Positions 42,728-50,847 of a stretch of DNA of 64,000 nucleotides are shown piece after piece. The notes below the pieces were generated by a model, which saw only the letters and a list, made by a program, of their open reading frames with translations, searched no databases and was not told where the DNA came from. Within the stretch, counting starts at the first letter, position 1. Each line of letters opens with the position of its first letter. The stretch covers positions 1 to 64,000 of the forward strand of contig JBMOMX010000043.1 of assembly GCA_049323435.1 (NCBI GenBank), written 5' to 3'. The translations under genes and the position numbers were made by a program. The stretch is from UBA11222 sp049323435. GTDB lineage: Bacteria > Pseudomonadota > Alphaproteobacteria > UBA11222.

Positions 42728-43138
42728 TTTCAGCGCCTCTGCTTCGGCGGCCTGTTCGGCGAGGCGGTTTTTCACCACATCGCCGATCGAGACGATGCCG
42801 CGTAATTTGCCATCTTCAACGACCGGTAAATGCCGGAAACGGCCATGGGTCATGGCTTCCATCACGGAATGCAGGCTGTCGCGGGGCGTGCAGGTGACAA
42901 TGTCAACGGTCATCAGGTCGCGTACCCGGCAATGCAGCACGGCGCCCGCCTCGCGCGCCAGGCCATGTACCAGATCGCGTTCCGAAACAATGCCCAGAAT
43001 ATCGCCATTGCCGGCCAGCACCAGCAGCGATCCAATACCGCGTTTGGAAAGTATTCTTGCCGCCGATAGCGCCGAATCCTCCGGCCCTACGGAAATGACC
43101 TCGCCCCCTTTATCCCTCAATATGTCGGATACAAACAT
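42707..43138 (-). CDS. CBS-domain protein
   Basis: A 143-residue protein made of two CBS motifs: SALSAARILSKRGIGSLLVL with GIVSERDLVHGL, and SLHSVMEAMTHGRFRHLPVVEDG with GIVSIGDVVKNRL. Stand-alone pairs of this kind bind adenosine nucleotides and act as small energy or redox sensors. AGGAGG 6 nt before the ATG at 43138 rules out the longer frame. The final codons are duplicated just past the stop. Confidence 0.88.
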   Translation of the reverse strand: MFVSDILRDKGGEVISVGPEDSALSAARILSKRGIGSLLVLAGNGDILGIVSERDLVHGLAREAGAVLHCRVRDLMTVDIVTCTPRDSLHSVMEAMTHGRFRHLPVVEDGKLRGIVSIGDVVKNRLAEQAAEAEALKAYIASG

Positions 43139-43295
43139 GTTTGCCTCCTGTGAGTGTGGTGCGGCGCCGGACAGATGACTGCCGGACACGGCCAGCATGC
43201 GCCACAATGCGCCACCTGACAAGAGGCCCTGCAAGGGATTCGGGCTGGCGGCCGGATATTCCGGGCACCAGGATTAACCCTGCGAAATGGACGAA

Positions 43296-44120
43296 TTACA
43301 GCAGATTCAGCCTGGAATGTTCGCGCGCCAGAAAGGCCCCGGACCAGGTATTGCGGACCTCGGCTTCCAGCTCGTCCAGAAACCGGTCTTCATGTTCCGG
43401 ATCATGGTGAAAAATCGCCAGGCTTTTGACATTGGCGGCCTTGCTCAGGCGCACACCTTCCTGCCAGGTGGAATGGCCCCAGCCAATTTTTGCCGGAAAT
43501 TCCTTGTCGGTATAGGTGCTGTCATAAATTACAAGATCCGCGCCTTCAATCAGTGCCAGAATATTCTGATCCGGCTTGCCGATAATATGTTCGGTGTCGG
43601 TCACATAACAGACCGATTTGCCGCGATGCTCGATGCGATACCCCGTTGCGCCGTCCGGATGGTTCAGCATGGCGGTCTTGACAAAGATGCGCGGGCTAAG
43701 CGCAAAACTGTCTCCGGCCTTGAAGTCCGTATAGTTGACTTTGGCGTTCATGACCTCAAGCGGAACAGGAAAGAAGGGGTGCGTCATCTGGCCGGAAAAT
43801 ACATTCCGGATGGTCAGATCGCTGCGCAGATGCCCGGCCATAATTTCAAATTCATATTCAGGATGGAACGCCGGCGAGAAAAACGGAAACCCGCTGATAT
43901 GATCCCAATGCGTATGCGACATCAAAATGGTGGCGCGCTTGATGTTTTTACGCAGCAGCCAGTGGCCGAGATTGCGCATGCCGGTGCCCGCATCAAAAAT
44001 AATCCGTTCTCCGCCGCAGGCAATTTCAAGGCAGGATGTGTTTCCGCCATACTGAATATGATTGGCGCCTGGACATGCTATACTGCCGCGAACCCCCCAG
44101 AACTTTACCTTGAACGCCAT
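43296..44120 (-). CDS. Metallo-beta-lactamase-fold hydrolase
   Basis: A 274-residue MBL-fold phosphodiesterase-like enzyme. KFWGVRGSIACPG and YGGNTSCLEI open the fold, the zinc motif is SHTHWDHISGFPFF, TDTEH and YDSTYTD give later ligands, and IFHHDPEHED closes. The pattern matches a bacterial group related to RNase Z and cyclic-nucleotide phosphodiesterases; substrate unknown. AGGAG lies 7 nt before ATG 44120. Next to the CBS gene on the same strand, 157 bp apart. Confidence 0.82.
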   Translation of the reverse strand: MAFKVKFWGVRGSIACPGANHIQYGGNTSCLEIACGGERIIFDAGTGMRNLGHWLLRKNIKRATILMSHTHWDHISGFPFFSPAFHPEYEFEIMAGHLRSDLTIRNVFSGQMTHPFFPVPLEVMNAKVNYTDFKAGDSFALSPRIFVKTAMLNHPDGATGYRIEHRGKSVCYVTDTEHIIGKPDQNILALIEGADLVIYDSTYTDKEFPAKIGWGHSTWQEGVRLSKAANVKSLAIFHHDPEHEDRFLDELEAEVRNTWSGAFLAREHSRLNLL

Positions 44121-44432
44121 TGCCCAACTCCTGTTCTTAAGCCCCCTTTTTGGGCGCGAATCGCAATCCGGGTCTGCCCCCCTGACCCCCGCCAAGATCT
44201 GACAGAAAAAGATTTTTAATGTCAAATACTTAACAATGTGACGCCTGAATTACAGATGCGGTAATCTGAAAATGCCACGCATTAACGGCGCGGCAGGTTC
44301 AAGTTAAGTTATTATGTCACATGCGCAATGCCCAGTCCGAACTTAGGCTAACTGCCAATTTTGTGACTGCCATCACAGGTTGCGCATGAAATAATGGATA
44401 AATTGTATCAATCCTGTCTTGCAGGTCTGGGA

Positions 44433-44461
44433 TTGACCTTTGACGCCTGTTAAACTATTGG
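44433..44461 (+). promoter_or_regulatory. Possible sigma-70-type promoter of the mannose-1-phosphate gene
   Basis: TTGACC (44433-44438), a 17-bp spacer and TATTGG (44456-44461), 46 bp before the start codon. The rest of 44121-44432 shows no gene. Confidence 0.35.
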
Positions 44462-44506
44462 CGCTATGTTGGCGCAGTAACAAAAAGCAGCTTGGAAAGA
44501 CTGGAA

Positions 44507-45973
44507 ATGACGCAAATTCAAGGGCCTGAAGGGCTGGTCTATCCGGTCATCCTGTCCGGCGGGTCCGGCAGCCGCCTGTGGCCTGTTTCCCGGAGCCAGC
44601 ATCCCAAGCAGTTGCAGCCGCTGATTTCCGATTTCAGCATGATCCAGGAGACCGCATTGCGCTTTGCGGATGCCAGCCGCTTTCCGGCGCCTGTGATCAT
44701 CTGCAATCAGGAGCACCGGTTCATTATTGCCGAACAGTTGCGCGAGGCCGAAATTCCCCCCAGCCTGCAAATTCTGGAACCGGTGGGACGCAATACCGCG
44801 CCCGCAGCGGCGGTTGCGGCGCTGTGCCTGCAGGCGCGCGACAAGGATGCGATCCTGCTGCTGATGCCGGCCGACCACGCCATTGCCGATCTTGCGGCCT
44901 TTGGCCAGGCGGTGGAAACCGGCGCCCATCTCGCGCGCGCAGGCTATCTGGTGACTTTCGGGATCAAACCGGACAAGCCGGAAATGGGTTTTGGCTATTT
45001 GAAACAGGGCGCCATAATTTCCGGCATTGCGGGGCAGATGGCGCCTCACCGGGTGGAACGTTTTGTGGAAAAACCGGATCTGGCCACTGCCGAGGCCTAT
45101 TTGCAGTCGGGTGATTATTTCTGGAACAGCGGTATTTTCATGTTCCGCGCCAGCCAGTTTCTCGAAATTCTGGGACGGCTGCGGCCCGCCATGCTGGATG
45201 CCTGCCGTGCGGCAGTCGCCAGGGGCCGTCATGATCTGGATTTTTTCCGCCTGAATGCGGGTGCGTTCAGCGCCTGTGAAAGTGATTCCATTGACTATGC
45301 GGTGATGGAACATGCCGATAATGTCGCTATGGTGCCCGTGGATATGGGCTGGAGCGATGTGGGCTCCTGGGCCTCGCTGTGGGAGATCGGGCAAAAAGAC
45401 GCACAGAACAATCTGTTGCAGGGCGATGTCATCGCCAATGGCGCGCGGGAATGCTATATCCGCTCCGAAAGCCGTCTGATCAGCGCCATCGGCGTTGAAA
45501 ATCTGATTATCGTGGAAACCTCCGACGCCGTTCTGGTGGCCCACCGGGACCATTCCCAGCAGGTCAAGGAAATGGTGGATGAGCTGAAGCTGCGCCAGCG
45601 CGATGAACATGCGCTGCACCAGCGGGTATATCGTCCCTGGGGATTTTATGAAGGCATCGCGTCCGGCGACCGTCACCAGGTCAAACATCTGATGGTCAAG
45701 CCGGGCGCCAAACTATCCTTGCAGATGCACCATCACCGCGCCGAACATTGGGTTGTGGTCAGCGGCACCGCCCGGGTCACACGCGATGATGAAGTGGTGA
45801 TATTGTCGGAAAATGAATCCATCTATCTGCCGCTGGGCTGCCGTCACCGCCTGGAAAATCCAGGCAAGCTGCCGCTTAGCGTCATCGAAGTGCAATCCGG
45901 CGGTTATCTTGGCGAAGACGATATTGTACGCTTCGAAGATGTCTATCAGCGCGAGGACAAGGCCGCCGAGTAA
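44507..45973 (+). CDS. Mannose-1-phosphate guanylyltransferase / mannose-6-phosphate isomerase
   Basis: A 488-residue bifunctional AlgA/ManC-type protein that makes GDP-mannose for surface polysaccharides. N-terminal nucleotidyltransferase: VILSGGSGSRLWPVSR (pyrophosphorylase motif) and FVEKPD. C-terminal cupin isomerase: KPGAKLSLQMHHHRAEHWVVVSGTA with the metal histidines. ATG 44507 follows GGAAAGA by 6 nt; the TTG at 44492 overlaps this site. No polysaccharide cluster is adjacent. Confidence 0.93.
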   Translation: MTQIQGPEGLVYPVILSGGSGSRLWPVSRSQHPKQLQPLISDFSMIQETALRFADASRFPAPVIICNQEHRFIIAEQLREAEIPPSLQILEPVGRNTAPAAAVAALCLQARDKDAILLLMPADHAIADLAAFGQAVETGAHLARAGYLVTFGIKPDKPEMGFGYLKQGAIISGIAGQMAPHRVERFVEKPDLATAEAYLQSGDYFWNSGIFMFRASQFLEILGRLRPAMLDACRAAVARGRHDLDFFRLNAGAFSACESDSIDYAVMEHADNVAMVPVDMGWSDVGSWASLWEIGQKDAQNNLLQGDVIANGARECYIRSESRLISAIGVENLIIVETSDAVLVAHRDHSQQVKEMVDELKLRQRDEHALHQRVYRPWGFYEGIASGDRHQVKHLMVKPGAKLSLQMHHHRAEHWVVVSGTARVTRDDEVVILSENESIYLPLGCRHRLENPGKLPLSVIEVQSGGYLGEDDIVRFEDVYQREDKAAE

Positions 45974-45985
45974 GACAGGCTCTTT

Positions 45986-46012
45986 ACATTGCACTACACT
46001 GTAGTGTAATGT
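45986..46012. promoter_or_regulatory. 27-bp palindrome, likely toxin-antitoxin operator
   Basis: ACATTGCACTACA and TGTAGTGTAATGT are inverted around a central C with one mismatch. It ends 6 bp before the antitoxin start codon, the expected site for autoregulation by a CopG-type repressor. Confidence 0.75.
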
Positions 46013-46018
46013 AGCGTT

Positions 46019-46303
46019 ATGAAGCGCGCCGTCACCAATAAGGCTAAAACCCAGCCTTTAAGCATACGCCTGCAAGCCGGGCTTGATGCGCAGCTTACTG
46101 CACTAGCAGGTGCGTTTGACCGTTCGAAATCATGGATTATCGAACAGGCGATCCGCGATTATGTGGCCCTACAGGCCTGGCAGCTGGCGGCAATCGAGGA
46201 AGGCATCGCTGCGGCCGATGCCGGCCATCTGGTGTCGCATGAGGATGTCGCTGCCTGGGTAGAGTCGTGGGACCAGGCCGATGAGACGCCGATGCCCGGA
46301 TGA
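46019..46303 (+). CDS. CopG/ribbon-helix-helix antitoxin
   Basis: A 94-residue antitoxin. The RHH DNA-binding part is LSIRLQAGLDAQLTALAGAFDRSKSWIIEQAIRDYV; the acidic C-terminus (VSHEDVAAWVESWDQ) would wrap the toxin. Overlaps the toxin gene by ATGA at 46300-46303. Preceded by a near-perfect palindrome. Confidence 0.87.
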   Translation: MKRAVTNKAKTQPLSIRLQAGLDAQLTALAGAFDRSKSWIIEQAIRDYVALQAWQLAAIEEGIAAADAGHLVSHEDVAAWVESWDQADETPMPG

Positions 46304-46581
46304 GGCTGGTATGGACGCCGCCGGCCATTCGCGATTTGCAGTCCTTACGCAACTATATCGCCCAGGACAAGCCGTCTGCCGCCGGAAAGCAGGTGAAAAT
46401 CATTCTGACTGCCGTTGCCGGGCTTTCTCAATTTCCGGAAAGTGGCCGCCCGGGCCGTAAGGCGGGGACGCGAGAGCTGGTCATCGGTAAAACCCCCTAT
46501 TTGGCGATATACCGAAACCGCAACGAAAGGCTTGAAATTCTGCGCATTCTCCACGGCAGACAGTCCTGGAACAATTCCTGA
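46300..46581 (+). CDS. ParE/RelE-family toxin
   Basis: A 93-residue toxin: VWTPPAIRDLQSLRNYIAQDKPSAA, FPESGRPGRKAGTRELVIGKTPYLAIYRN, LEILRILHGRQSW. This pattern fits the RelE/ParE superfamily; gyrase poisoning versus mRNA cleavage cannot be separated by eye. The stop codon lies inside the following palindrome. Confidence 0.88.
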   Translation: MRLVWTPPAIRDLQSLRNYIAQDKPSAAGKQVKIILTAVAGLSQFPESGRPGRKAGTRELVIGKTPYLAIYRNRNERLEILRILHGRQSWNNS

Positions 46582-46614
46582 TCAGATTGAACCATCTGGT
46601 TCCATCGGATCAGG
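46577..46614. terminator. 38-bp nested palindrome after the toxin gene
   Basis: CCTGATC (46577-46583) pairs with GATCAGG (46608-46614), and inside it GAACCA pairs with TGGTTC around TC. No U-run, but placed between convergent genes; likely a bidirectional end of transcription. Confidence 0.5.
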
Positions 46615-46634
46615 TAATGCCGTTGTTGCAGGTG

Positions 46635-47843
46635 CTATCGCAGGCTGGCGCAGAAACGTTGAATGCGCTCGCACGCCGCCGTCAGCGCCTCGGTCGATGT
46701 AGCATAGGAAATCCGGAAATGCGGCGCCAGGCCAAAGGCCGAACCCTGCACCACGGCCACGCCCTCAGCGGCCAGCAATTCCCTGACGAAATCTTCGTCG
46801 GTTGCAATCACATTGCCATCCACGGTTTTTTTGCCGATACAGCCGGCGCAACTGGGATAGACATAAAATGCGCCTTCGGGTTTCGGGCATTCAATGCCAT
46901 TCGCCTGATTGAGCATCGCCACCACCAGATCGCGGCGCTGCTGAAAGATTGCGGCGCGTTCCGGAATAAAATCCTGCGGCCCGTTCAACGCTTCAACCGC
47001 AGCGCACTGGCTGATCGAGGAAGGATTGGATGTGGATTGCGACATTACATTCGCCATCGCCTTGATCAGAATTTCCGGCCCGCCGGCATAACCAATGCGC
47101 CAGCCGGTCATGGCATAGGCTTTCGACACACCATTCATCGTCAGTGTACGGTCATATAATTTTGGCTCGACCTGGGCTATGGTGGCGAATTTCATGCCGT
47201 CATACAAAAGATGCTCATACATGTCATCGGCCAATATCCAGACCTGCGGATGGCGCAGCAGCACATCGGTCAGCGCCTTGATCTGCGCATGGCTATAGGC
47301 CGCACCCGACGGGTTGCTGGGCGAATTGAAAATCAGCCATTTGGTTTTTGGGGTGATGGCTTTTTCCAGCGCCTCCGGCGTGACGCGAAAGCCGGTTGCG
47401 ATGCTGGTTTCCACAAATACCGGCGTTGCGCCCGCCATCAGCACAATGTCGGGATAGGACACCCAATAGGGCGCGGGGATGATTACCTCGTCTTCGGGAT
47501 TAAGCGTCGCCATCAGCGCATTGAAAATCACCGGCTTGCCGCCCGGCGCGACCGAGATCTGCGACGGCTTGTAGTCCAGCCCGTTTTCGCGTTTGAACTT
47601 GGCGCAGATCGCCTGTTTCAGCTCCGGCGTGCCGTCTACGGTGGTGTATTTGGTTTCGCCGCGCTGAATGGCGGCAATCGCCGCCGCCTTGATATTATCC
47701 GGCGTGTCGAAATCCGGTTCGCCCGCGCCAAGGCCGATAATGTCGCGCCCCTGCGCGGTCAGTTCGCGCGCCAGCTGGCTGACCGCCATGGTGGCCGAAG
47801 GTTTGATTCGGGAAAGAGACTGGGCAAGAAACGGCATGGGCAA
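46635..47843 (-). CDS. Aspartate aminotransferase (class I/II, PLP)
   Basis: A 402-residue PLP enzyme. GAGEPDFDTPDNI, TKYTTVDGTPELK, SPSNPSGAAYS and the Schiff-base lysine in MNGVSKAYAMTGWRIGYAGGP (about residue 238) are standard for the subgroup Ib aspartate/prephenate aminotransferases, which make aspartate and can also serve in aromatic amino-acid synthesis. Monocistronic. Confidence 0.93.
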   Translation of the reverse strand: MPMPFLAQSLSRIKPSATMAVSQLARELTAQGRDIIGLGAGEPDFDTPDNIKAAAIAAIQRGETKYTTVDGTPELKQAICAKFKRENGLDYKPSQISVAPGGKPVIFNALMATLNPEDEVIIPAPYWVSYPDIVLMAGATPVFVETSIATGFRVTPEALEKAITPKTKWLIFNSPSNPSGAAYSHAQIKALTDVLLRHPQVWILADDMYEHLLYDGMKFATIAQVEPKLYDRTLTMNGVSKAYAMTGWRIGYAGGPEILIKAMANVMSQSTSNPSSISQCAAVEALNGPQDFIPERAAIFQQRRDLVVAMLNQANGIECPKPEGAFYVYPSCAGCIGKKTVDGNVIATDEDFVRELLAAEGVAVVQGSAFGLAPHFRISYATSTEALTAACERIQRFCASLR

Positions 47844-47904
47844 TGCTCCGCAAGATCAGACACCATATAACCGCAATGGCGTGTTATAATATCCTCTATA
47901 TCCT

Positions 47905-48525
47905 CTATGGAATTTTTTCGAACTGATTATTGTGTGACAGCCAGCGCAGTTCGCCGCTGGCGATGGAAAACCAGGCCCCGTGCAGGCGGATACGCCCTGC
48001 ATCCAGCGCCGCCTGCACGAACGGGAAGCTTTGCAGATTTTGCAGCGAATGCCCGATCGCACCAAATTCCAGCGCCTGTTGCAGCGTTGCAGCATCGGCA
48101 TTGGGGTTGTTTGCCAGCACCGCATCCCGGGTGCTGGAAATCATATCCACCCAGGGGGCGATGAATTGGCCGACGGGCTTTTCCGACAGGCTGGCGGCAA
48201 TACCGCCGCACAGGCCATGCCCCATGACCACAATGTCCTGCACCTTCAGATGCTCAACGGCGAATTCGATGGCCGCAGATGTGCCGTGATAGCCGCCCCC
48301 GGTTTCATAGGGCGGCACCATATTGGCCACATTGCGCACCACGAACAGCTCTCCGGGGCCGGCATCGAAGATCGCCGAGGGGTCAACCCGGCTGTCGGCG
48401 CAGGCGATCATCATCACGCCCGGATTCTGACCCTTTGCCAGGTTGCGGTAAAAAGCGGCCTTTTCTGTCAGATGCGTTTCTTTGAACCGGCGGTAGCCAT
48501 CAAGAAGCCGGGGTGGGATCTTCAT
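47905..48525 (-). CDS. Beta-carbonic anhydrase
   Basis: A 206-residue zinc enzyme that interconverts CO2 and bicarbonate. Zinc ligands Cys42, His103 and Cys106 lie in ACADSRVDP and MGHGLCGG; the Asp44-Arg46 dyad is intact. The frame is open upstream to 48927, but the family start MKIPPRLLDGYRRFKE fits ATG 48525. Ribosome site weak. Divergent from the murA block across about 370 bp. Confidence 0.93.
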   Translation of the reverse strand: MKIPPRLLDGYRRFKETHLTEKAAFYRNLAKGQNPGVMMIACADSRVDPSAIFDAGPGELFVVRNVANMVPPYETGGGYHGTSAAIEFAVEHLKVQDIVVMGHGLCGGIAASLSEKPVGQFIAPWVDMISSTRDAVLANNPNADAATLQQALEFGAIGHSLQNLQSFPFVQAALDAGRIRLHGAWFSIASGELRWLSHNNQFEKIP

Positions 48526-48898
48526 TGAAACACCATGCAAAAAGTTACGCCAAACGCGCCCTTCGCGGCGCGGGCATGCTATACACCAGGTGCGCCCGAA
48601 TGCCCAGCCCCGTCGCAGGACAGGCTGGATTTTTGACCGGTCCGGAAGGGCAATGCGCCGGCAGGCCGGGCATAGGCCGGCCGCACCTGCTGTGAAAACA
48701 GGGCCGTTGCCCGGATTTTCAGCGATATTTCCCGCGCCAATGTCAAAATAGCCATGACAAAACAGCCATACAGTCTTAAGGACTTGGCGTATATTAACCT
48801 TCTGGAAATTGTAACAGGGGGTGCTGTGAGCGGCATGGCGTGCTATATGCTGGGCCTGCGCCCTTACCCATACCCTTTCCCGCAAAGATACGGAAAAC
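48526..48898. other. 373-bp divergent promoter region
   Basis: Holds promoters for the carbonic anhydrase (minus) and the murA block (plus). An AT-rich part around 48735-48815 includes GGCGTATATTAACC and TTAACCTTCTGGAAATTG, which could be regulator or -10 sequences, but I cannot assign one. The open frames here lack ribosome sites. Confidence 0.4.
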
Positions 48899-49078
48899 AT
48901 GAAAAACCCGGATAATTCCAGCCGCAAGCTTACCAGCCGGACCGAACGCGAGGCGCGTCAGGCAGAGGCCCTGCGCGCTAATCTGCGCCGCCGCAAGGCC
49001 TTTGCCAGCAAGGCCCCCGCGGCCGGTGATAAGCCGCCTGCGGGTGGGGATCACGCTGTGGAGACGCCTGATGGATAG
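48899..49078 (+). CDS. Small basic protein upstream of murA
   Basis: A 59-residue protein: SSRKLTSRTEREARQAEAL then RANLRRRKAFASKAPA, strongly basic and helical in the first two thirds, with a Pro/Gly tail. Small proteins with RQAEALRANLRRRK-like helices commonly precede murA in Alphaproteobacteria; no function is known. The last 8 bases overlap the murA start, so translation is likely coupled. Confidence 0.7.
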   Translation: MKNPDNSSRKLTSRTEREARQAEALRANLRRRKAFASKAPAAGDKPPAGGDHAVETPDG

Positions 49079-50345
49079 GCTGGTCATGACCGGCGGCAGG
49101 CCGCTTGCCGGTACCATCCGTATCAGCGGCGCCAAGAACGCCGCGCTGCCCCTTATGGCCGCCAGCCTGCTGACCAGTGAACCCCTGACCTTGCGCAATA
49201 CGCCCGATCTTGCGGATATTACCATTCTGGGCGAATTACTGAGCGAGCATGGCACCGAGATCGCCCTGCGCAAGCATGATGGCGTGCGTCTGCTGCGGCT
49301 CAGTACGCCCGTGATCACCAGCACGCTGGCGCCCTATGAACTGGTCGCCAGAATGCGCGCCAGCTTTCTGGTGCTGGGCCCGCTGCTGGCGCGCCAGGGC
49401 GAGGCCCGCGTGTCGCTTCCGGGCGGTGACGCCATCGGCCACCGGCCTGTGGATCTGCACTTGAAAGGGCTGGAGGCGATGGGTGCGCGCATCGAACTGG
49501 AACAGGGCTATATCCATGCGCAAGCCAGCCAGGGCCTGAAAGGTGCGGAAATCCGCTTTCCTGTGGTTTCCGTTGGGGCCACTGAAAATCTGATGATGGC
49601 CGCCTGCCTGGCGAAGGGCGAAACCGTGCTGGACAATGCGGCGCGCGAACCGGAAATCGGTGATCTCGCGCGTTGTCTCAGCGCCATGGGCGCGCGTATC
49701 GAGGGGGCGGGAACCGATACAATCCGGATCACCGGGGTGGCGCGGCTGCATGGCGCCGAGCATGAAGTGCTGCCCGACCGTATCGAGGCGGGAACTTATG
49801 CGCTGGCGGCGGCGGCGGCGGGCGGCGATATCCTGCTGACCCACACCAGCCCTGATGCGATCGAGGCGCTGCTGGAATTGCTCACACAGGCCGGCGCCGA
49901 TCTGACGCGCACGGCGGACAGTCTGCGTATCCGGCGTGACCCGGCCCGCCGCCTGCAAGGCGTTGACGCGATGACCGCGCCCTTTCCAGGCTTCGCCACC
50001 GATTTGCAGGCGCAGTTCATGGCCTGCATGACCACGGCAAGCGGCGCGTCGATGATCAGCGAAACCATTTTTGAGAACCGCTTCATGCATGTGCCTGAAC
50101 TGATGCGCATGGGGGCGAATATCAATCTGCATGGCGGCACGGCGCTGGTGCGTGGCGTGGAAATACTCAAAGGCGCGCCGGTCATGGCGACGGATGTGCG
50201 CGCTTCGGTAAGCCTGATTATTGCGGGCCTGTCGGCGCAGGGTGAAACTTCGGTCAGTAAAGTGTATCATCTTGATCGCGGATATGAGCGCATCGAGACC
50301 AAGCTCAGCGCCTGCGGCGCCGAAATCCGCCGCATCCGGGACTAG
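49071..50345 (+). CDS. murA: UDP-N-acetylglucosamine 1-carboxyvinyltransferase (MurA), Asp variant
   Basis: First committed step of peptidoglycan synthesis. The 424-residue product has SGAKNAALP with Lys22 and the catalytic loop VSLPGGDAIGHRPVD. The loop residue that is Cys115 in E. coli is Asp120 here. That Cys is the covalent target of fosfomycin, and Cys-to-Asp enzymes (known in mycobacteria and chlamydiae) remain active but resist the drug. ATG 49071 has GGAG 7 nt upstream; the longer GTG frame is rejected. Confidence 0.95.
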   Translation: MDRLVMTGGRPLAGTIRISGAKNAALPLMAASLLTSEPLTLRNTPDLADITILGELLSEHGTEIALRKHDGVRLLRLSTPVITSTLAPYELVARMRASFLVLGPLLARQGEARVSLPGGDAIGHRPVDLHLKGLEAMGARIELEQGYIHAQASQGLKGAEIRFPVVSVGATENLMMAACLAKGETVLDNAAREPEIGDLARCLSAMGARIEGAGTDTIRITGVARLHGAEHEVLPDRIEAGTYALAAAAAGGDILLTHTSPDAIEALLELLTQAGADLTRTADSLRIRRDPARRLQGVDAMTAPFPGFATDLQAQFMACMTTASGASMISETIFENRFMHVPELMRMGANINLHGGTALVRGVEILKGAPVMATDVRASVSLIIAGLSAQGETSVSKVYHLDRGYERIETKLSACGAEIRRIRD

Positions 50346-50361
50346 CGTTGAGGGAGAAAAA

Positions 50362-50835
50362 GTGCATAAACCGTTAAAACTGACAGCGCTTGACGCCGAA
50401 GACCTGGCAGTGATTTCCGCCTGCCTTCAGGACGCGATCACGCGGGTTGCCGATACCGCGTTCGAACCGAAGCGGCGGCGCTTTGCCATTATGTTCAACC
50501 GCTATCGCTGGGAAAACGAGACCGCGCCCAGCAAGGGGGCAAGTCTGGGCGCCAGCCTGGGGCCGCGCCGCCCGGAACGGGTACGCTGCGCGGTGCATTT
50601 TGACGGCGTCATGGCGGTGCGCCACCGTAATTTAAATCAGGCCAGCCCGGAACAGGTGCTGGATCTGCTGGCCATTCAGGCTGAGGAACACCGCGATGGC
50701 GGCGGGCGCATCCTGCTGCTGTTTGCGGGCGGGCCGGAACTGCTGCTGGAAACGGAATGTATCGACATCTATCTGGAAGATCTCAGCCAGCCCTGGCCTG
50801 CTTCCGGGCGGCCGCAACATGCCCTGGATGAGTGA
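50362..50835 (+). CDS. DUF2948 family protein
   Basis: A 157-residue protein of unknown function that regularly lies between murA and hisD in Alphaproteobacteria. Conserved pieces: LKLTALDAEDLAVISACLQDAI, RFAIMFNRYRWE, RCAVHFDGV and LLLFAGGPELLLETECIDIYLEDLS. Start is GTG 50362 with GAGGGAG upstream. Confidence 0.85.
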   Translation: MHKPLKLTALDAEDLAVISACLQDAITRVADTAFEPKRRRFAIMFNRYRWENETAPSKGASLGASLGPRRPERVRCAVHFDGVMAVRHRNLNQASPEQVLDLLAIQAEEHRDGGGRILLLFAGGPELLLETECIDIYLEDLSQPWPASGRPQHALDE

Positions 50836-50847
50836 TCGGACAGGCGC

